From Henckelia pumila (lineage: Eukaryota; Streptophyta; Magnoliopsida; Lamiales; Gesneriaceae): a stretch of 64,000 nt of DNA. Both the position numbers and the translations under genes were made by a program. The stretch lies in NCBI RefSeq assembly GCF_033568475.1, contig NW_027331831.1, positions 15,066,001 to 15,130,000 on the forward strand, written 5' to 3'. This document shows positions 58,506 through 64,000 of this stretch, one piece after another (the stretch's first letter is position 1; each line of letters starts with the position of its first letter). Under the pieces are notes generated by a model, which saw only the letters and a list, made by a program, of their open reading frames with translations, was not told where the DNA came from and searched no databases.

Positions 58506-59788
58506 TGTAGTAGCCCGTACCCAGATTTAGTGAGTAACTGTTAATTAATCCAATTAACATGATTAAGGGAATTTCAATTGGATTAGCGGAGCCCGGAAAT
58601 GGATCCAGAATGATCAGATATGGTCCGGAGGGTCAGGCAGAACGGACGCAACGTTCTAGGAACGGACGCAACATTCGTGCCAGCTAAAATGCTTCACTGC
58701 TTACGCACTTGGTGTTGACGTTCGGACGCAATGATGGCGAACGGACGCAACGATGGAGGAACGGGCGTTCCGTTCGTTGTCTATAAATAGAGGTGCAGAG
58801 ATTCATTTCCAAGCACACCATTCACCTCTCTTCTCTTGATTCCTTGGTCTTTTAGCTTAGATCTAGGGCATTCTAGGCATCCCATTGGGAATCCAAAAGT
58901 GGCGTAGCGATCCAGGCTTCGCAGCAGAGCTGTGGCCTAGTTTTGAGGCAAGCGACAGCAAAGGGCTGATGACGGACGAAGGTATAGCTTTTACTTCCTA
59001 AAAATATTTAGGAGTATGCAATAGCTTAGTTAAGGCTTTTAGAGCACTATAATGATATTAGTATCATTTGGCAGTGTAGTGCGGATTATAGCGTAGACCT
59101 AGAGCTGATAGAGCGCGCCTAATATTTGAGGTACGAAAGTAGTGTTCGAGATATCCTGACTGAGTATGCATGTATTATGTGACTGCATGATTTATATGCC
59201 ACGATTTTATGCTGCATATATTTGCATCTTGAGCTATCTCTTTTGAGATGTCTGTTAATAGGGTTTTACCCTATCCTGTTAGTGGATGGACTTCCATCGA
59301 TTTGGGTCCCGCGTATCCACTGGTATTTTGATATGTGAGCCACCTCCTGAAGCGAAGGCACAGCGTGCTACATACTAGGGACCGGTCTGTCTTTGTTATC
59401 TGATTTTTGACCTCCTGTCAGTAGGCGGTACACTTGCATGCATGTATACTCATACTCTCGTGCTGAGCATTTTATGCTCACGTCTCGTACTCTGTGTTTC
59501 TGGACACCCTATTCCATTGGGCAGGTTTGCGATTGGATGAGGCGGGAGGATCCAAGAGGGGCTAGGTAGGGGATGGCTAGCTGGAGCTTCGCCTAGGGTT
59601 CATTTTTTTGTATTGGGTTGATACAACGTTCGATTTGGTTGTATAACTATTTGGGTATTTTTAGATTCTTTTTCTTGGGATTGTATTAATGTTTATTGTT
59701 TCCGCAGCTTATTTTGGTTTACTGTTTGATTAAGTTAATTGCATGCCTAAGTTCTGTTTAGTAGGTGATCTCGGTAAAGGTCACTACA
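58506..59788 (+). repeat. 5' LTR of element C (1283 bp)
   Basis: TGTAGTAGCCCGT to GTCACTACA, matching both ends of LTR A. R/U5 is closely similar (for example GACGGACGAAGGTATAGC), but the U3 motif array is different. Confidence 0.92.
58640..58775 (+). promoter_or_regulatory. U3 array of ACGGACGCAA motifs (element C)
   Basis: AACGGACGCAAC-like copies at about 58640, 58660, 58720 (TTCGGACGCAATG) and 58739, then GAACGGGCGTTCCGTTC (about 58759-58775). This is where element A has its TCGGA-N3-TCCGA dyads. TATA box GTCTATAAATAG follows at 58778-58790. Confidence 0.65.
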
Positions 59789-59792
59789 ATTA

Positions 59793-59804
59793 TGGTATCA
59801 GAGC
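59793..59804 (+). other. Primer-binding site, tRNA-Met type (element C)
   Basis: TGGTATCAGAGC four bases after the LTR end, in the same place as in element A. Confidence 0.9.
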
Positions 59805-59864
59805 ATGCATAGTATTCTTGGGATTTAGATTCTGCATAAGATAACCGTGAGGTAATTTTTGTAG

Positions 59865-61262
59865 ATGGCAGACCGCAATGATCAGAGTATCCATGGCAGT
59901 ATTGGTGGACGTTGGGGCGATGCCGATCGGGAGCGTCGTAGAGGACGCCATCATCCTCACCATGATGATCAGCGTTTCAGTGTGCGCCGATTCTTAAAGA
60001 TGGGTCCTAAGCCCTTGGTTGGAGGTGAGTCTCCGGAGGATGCGGAGAACTGGCTAGACCGTATGAAAATGAATTTTCAGACGCTTCGCTGTACTGAGGA
60101 GCAGAAGATGGAGACACTTGGTTATCTTCTTGATGGGCGAGCCCGGAAGTGGTGGAGATTCATTTCTTCACCTTTTGTTGCGGCGAGAGGAGTGGCCACC
60201 TGGGCCGAGTTCCACACAGCTTTTCAGAAGCTGTATTTTCCTCCTGCACTCCGTCATATGAAGGCGGGTGAGCTACTGAGTCTGGGTCAGGGAGCCATGT
60301 CTATTAACGAGTATCAGCAAAAGTTCTTTGATTTGTTATCCTATTGCCCCGAGATTGCTGACAGCTCTGAGATGAAGTACAATCTGTTCCTTCAGGGCAT
60401 TAACCCGGATATTCATGACCGTGTGGCGGTCGGTGATGACATGAACTACGAGGGTTTGGTGAGCCGTTGTCACCAGGCGGAGGATAGCATTCGGCGGAAC
60501 AGGTCTTTCTCTCAGTCGAGACCAGCGAGTTATTTGGCTCCCCATGCTCAGTCTTTCAAGAAGTCCGGATCTACTTCTTCTTCCTCTAGTTCCAATGGTG
60601 TTGTTTGTTTTGGGAAGAAGGAGAAGTGCGACCATTACGGGAAGAACCATCCGACCGACAGATGCCGTAAAGCTTCTGGAGATTGTTTCCGTTGTGGAGA
60701 TGTGGGTCATCTCCGGAGGGATTGTCCACTATTTGGGGGAGGCGGTTTTGGTTCTGGTTCGGGATCGGGTTCTCAGACTACCGTTCAGCAGAGGCCGCAG
60801 GAACAGCCTGCTGGGAGTTCTCACTTGAAGCCGTGGGCTTCTGGCCAGGTGTTTGCCTTGAGGCACGACCAGGAAGTGGAGGAGAATGAGAAGGTCATCG
60901 CAGGTACATTTCTGTTATATGGCATACCTGCTCTTGTACTTATTGACACTGGTGCATCTCATTTCTTCATTTCTGCACGTTTTGTAAAGAGGCATAAGTT
61001 ACCATGCATTGCACTAGACGTAGTAGTTTTTGTTTCTACTCCGACGGGTCAATCTGCTTTGGCTAAGCATCTAGTGATGGGTTTTCCTTTAGAGTTCGAA
61101 GGGAACATTCTGATAGCGAATCTCATGGTTCTTTCGATGGATGATTTCGATTGTATTCTGGGGATTGACATGCTGACTACCTATCGAGCTTCAGTGGACT
61201 GCTATCAGAGATTAGTACGCTTTCATCCGGATGGGAGTGATAGCTGGTTTTTCTATGGATAG
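59865..61262 (+). pseudogene. Gag and protease of element C, ended by a premature stop
   Basis: A 465-codon frame: Gag, Ser-rich linker, CCHC knuckle CFRCGDVGHLRRDC, and protease with [12 protein letters not shown]. The half-knuckle-like CDHYGKNHPTDRC upstream has Tyr where element A has Cys. The TAG at 61260-61262 stands where element A reads on (GGTGAG to GGATAG), so the RT is cut off. Confidence 0.9.
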
Positions 61263-63356
61263 GGAACGCGACCCCCGATGCCATTGGTATCATCTTTGAG
61301 AGCCTGTCGAGCTCTAGAGTCTGGCGGGGAAGGCTATCTTATCTATGCAGTTGATTTGTCCGCTGAGAGCATTGGGATAAAGAGTATTCCTATTGTGGAT
61401 GAATTCCCAGATTTATTTTCAGATGAGATTCCGAGTTTGGCATAGAGTTGATGCCGGGTACTTCGCCTATTTCTCGAGCACCGTATCGCCTGGCTCCGTC
61501 AGAGATGCGAGAATTGAAGAATCGGTTACAGGATCTTTTGGACAAGGGATACATTCGTCCTAGTGTATCTCCTTAGGGATCTCATGTTCTCTTTGTGAAG
61601 AAGAAAGATGGGTCTATGCGGTTTTACATTGACTACCGACAGCTGAATCGAGTTACTGTGAAGAACAAATATCCTTTGCCTCGTATTGATGAATTGTTTG
61701 ATTAGTTGCAGGGTACTTCGGTTTACTCCAAGATTGACTTGAGATCAGGATATCATCAGATGAGAGTCTGAGATCAGGACATAGCCAAGACTGCATTCCG
61801 TACTCGCTATGGGCATTTCGAGTTTCTAGTGATGCCTTTCGGTTTGACTAATGCGCCGGCTATTTATGGATCTGATGAACCGTGTATTCAGGGAGTTTTT
61901 GGACAAGTTTGTCGTGGTCTTCATTGACGACATCCTGGTGTATTCGCGTAATGCGTACGAGCATGTTTCTCACTTGCGATTGGTACTACAAAATCTTCGC
62001 GATGAGCAGTTGTACGCCAAGTTGAGGAAGTGTGAGTTCTGGATGGATCGAGTGGTCTTTCTTGGCCATATCATATCCAGGGAGGGGATTTCTGTTGATC
62101 TGAGCAAGATTGAGGTTGTGCTTAATTGGTCGCGTCCGACGACGGTTTCTGAGATCCGTAGTTTTCTGGGTCTAGCAGGATATTATCATCGCTTCATTTT
62201 GAACTTCTCTCAACTAGCTCGACCGTTGACGCAGCTTACCCGCAAGGGTGTTGATTTCGAGTGGTCCTCAGAGTGTGAGGAGAATTTTTGTGAGCTTCGA
62301 CGACGGTTGACTTCTGCGCTGGTGTTGGCATTACCGTCAGGATCTGGAGGGTACGTGGTTTACACAGATGCTTCTCTTCAGGGGTTGGGTTGTGTCCTGA
62401 CTCAGAATGGGCATGTGATCGCATACGCTTCTAGACAGTTGAAGTTGCACGAAGACAATTATCCAGTTCATGATTTGGAGTTGGCAGACATTGTGTTCGC
62501 TTTGAAGATCTGGGGTCATTATCTGTATGGAGAGAAATTTGAGATCTTCACCGACCACAAGAGTCTCAAGTATTTGTTCACTCAGGCGGAGTTGAACATG
62601 AGGCAGAGGCGTTGGATGGACTTGCTTAAGGACTATGATTGCGAGATTAAGTACCATCCGGGAGCTGCTAATCTCACTGCTGATGCCTTGAGTCGCAAGG
62701 TGCGACTATCCGCACTTCAGACTTGTTCGATGTCTAGTGCAATCGGAGAGTGTTGTTTTTCAGGGTATACCTTCAAGAACAAGAAAGGTATGCAAAGTAT
62801 CCAGATGTTTGCGATACTATCTGAGCCAGCTTTGTATTCGCGGATTTGGGATGCTCAGATGTCTGACTCAAAGACCCAGCATTTGGCTCGTCTAGCCAAC
62901 GAGGGTAGCACGTCGAGATTTCACTATTAGTCAGATGGTTTTCTGTGTTTGTCTGGTAGGCTTGTGATTCCGGAGGATGAGGAGTTGCGAGAGAAGATTT
63001 TGTCTCAGGCACATCGCACTAAGTTGAGTATTCATCTGGGGAGTAACAAGATGTACACGGATCTACGTACTCGGTTTTGGTGGAATGGAATGAAGCACAG
63101 CGTTTATCAGTTTGTCTCGAGATGTTTGGTGTGTCAGCAGGTCAAGGCAGAACACCGATGACCTGGAGGTTTGCTTCACAGTCTGCCTATTCCTGAGTGG
63201 AAATGGGAGTTTATCACGATGGATTTTGTGACCCATTTTCCGGTATCCTCCAGGAATTATGATGCTATCTGGGTTGTGGTGGACCGACTCACCAAGTCAG
63301 CTCATTTCATTTCCTATAGCCGAGAGTACAATGTGGATCGTATGGCTCGGTTGTAA
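61263..63356 (+). pseudogene. RT, RNase H and integrase N-terminus of element C, broken
   Basis: Against element A: about 25 bases deleted near 61435, TGG to TAG at 61574-61576, CAG to TAG at 61703-61705, TGA at 61769-61771, 2 bases deleted near 61866, CAG to TAG at 62928-62930, CGA to TGA at 63159-63161, and TAA at 63354-63356. The longest open part (61851-62930) keeps [19 protein letters not shown] and [10 protein letters not shown]. Zinc-binding CLVCQQVK follows at about 63125. Confidence 0.9.
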
Positions 63357-64000
63357 ATTCAGGAGATCGTTCGACTTCATGGAGTGCCTGTGAGCATTGT
63401 CAGTGATCGAGACCCCAGGTTTACTTCTAGATTCTGGGGGAGTGTTCAGCGTGCGATGGACACTACTCTCAGTTTGAGTACTGCCTATCATCCGGAGACA
63501 GATGGTCAGTCAGAGCGCACTATCCGTACTTTGGAGGATATGCTTCGAGCGTGCGTTATGGATTTTGGTTCAGCCTGGCAGGATAGTTTGTCATTGATTG
63601 AGTTCGCGTACAACAACAGCTATCATACTAGCATTGGGATGGCTCTTTTTGAGGCGTTGTATGGGCGACGTTGTCGTACTCCACTCTTCTGGGAAGAAGT
63701 GAGGGAGAGACAGGCTGAGGGACCGGAGTTAATCCAACAAGCAGCAGATATTGTTGATCAGATTAAGAAACGGATTAAGACTGCACAGGATCGTCAGGTC
63801 AGCTACGCTAATACTAAGCGTAGGCCTCTGCAGTTTGATGTTGGGGAGAAAGTGTTTTTGAGAGTGTCACATTTCCGCAGGATTCTCAGGTTTGGCCTCA
63901 AGGGCAAGTTGTCTCCCAGATTTATCGGCCCGTTTGAGATTTTTAAGAGCATTGGCGATTTGGTTTATCGGCTAGCTTTGCCACCGTATCTGTCCAGTAT
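63357..64000 (+). pseudogene. Integrase core and C-terminus of element C, open to the window edge
   Basis: No stop in frame from 63357 to 64000: [41 protein letters not shown]. Corresponds to 4405-5045 of element A. The chromodomain-like tail and 3' LTR lie outside the window. Confidence 0.88.

Larger units (their letters stand above)
58506..64000 (+). mobile_element. Element C: older relative of element A, right end outside window
   Basis: Full 5' LTR, tRNA-Met primer site, gag-pol with many interruptions, and the window ends in the integrase C-terminus. Coding similarity to element A is high along its whole length. At least seven stops plus two frameshifting deletions show it has decayed more. 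Left flank TCAAA (58501-58505) may be the target duplication. Confidence 0.92.

Overview
The window is nuclear DNA from a flowering plant, most likely a eudicot. It holds one clear host gene, a four-exon INDETERMINATE DOMAIN (IDD) C2H2 zinc-finger transcription factor on the minus strand (47703-52449). The rest is repetitive: Ty3/gypsy and Ty1/copia LTR elements, an L1-type LINE, TRIMs including a 5S-bearing Cassandra, a hAT DNA transposon, several MITEs, and a decayed endogenous pararetrovirus. Athila-type elements, Cassandra and an IDD gene together are typical of angiosperms; the species cannot be told from the sequence.

Layout, left to right. 1-6759: young Ty3/gypsy chromovirus-like element A (plus strand, 5' LTR cut by the window edge) inserted into an older gypsy element B (minus, 6760-9139). 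About 9290-13945: part of a caulimovirid genome on the minus strand, in viral order (RNase H tail, candidate transactivator-position ORF, TATA box and long leader, tRNA-Met primer site, small ORFs, movement protein, start of a virion-associated-type ORF), broken by stops and frameshifts. At its upstream end the RNase H reading frame is fused to the start of a copia Gag, preceded by that copia element's primer site and LTR (14286-14889). 14890-16850 and 39550-40975: two halves of one minus-strand LINE.

Between the LINE halves sits a 22.7-kb Athila-type element (16851-39549, plus). It has itself been hit by four solo LTRs, a Cassandra TRIM and a 4.3-kb hAT element that contains a foldback MITE. 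Most of these layers can be unpicked from TG...CA ends and target-site duplications. 40976-41567 is a second TRIM-like element, 41568-43006 a decayed gypsy LTR, and 43010-45851 a Tourist-like MITE split by another solo LTR.

45855-54100 is the gene neighbourhood. The IDD gene is intact by inspection (551 codons, all four fingers) and has three related MULE-type MITE copies: downstream, in intron 2 and upstream. 54120-57626 is a tandem array of a roughly 550-bp unit, interrupted by a TRIM fragment and a solo LTR. 57627-58505 is an LTR fragment, and 58506-64000 is element C, an older and more decayed relative of element A that runs off the right edge.

No new multi-gene system is evident. The most notable points are the turnover of short repeated motifs in the U3 of one retrotransposon family, the copia-Gag/pararetrovirus chimeric frame, a recently inserted element whose pol is already broken, the nested stack, and an apparent GC-AG first intron in the IDD gene. 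All calls were made by eye; no alignment or database search was run.
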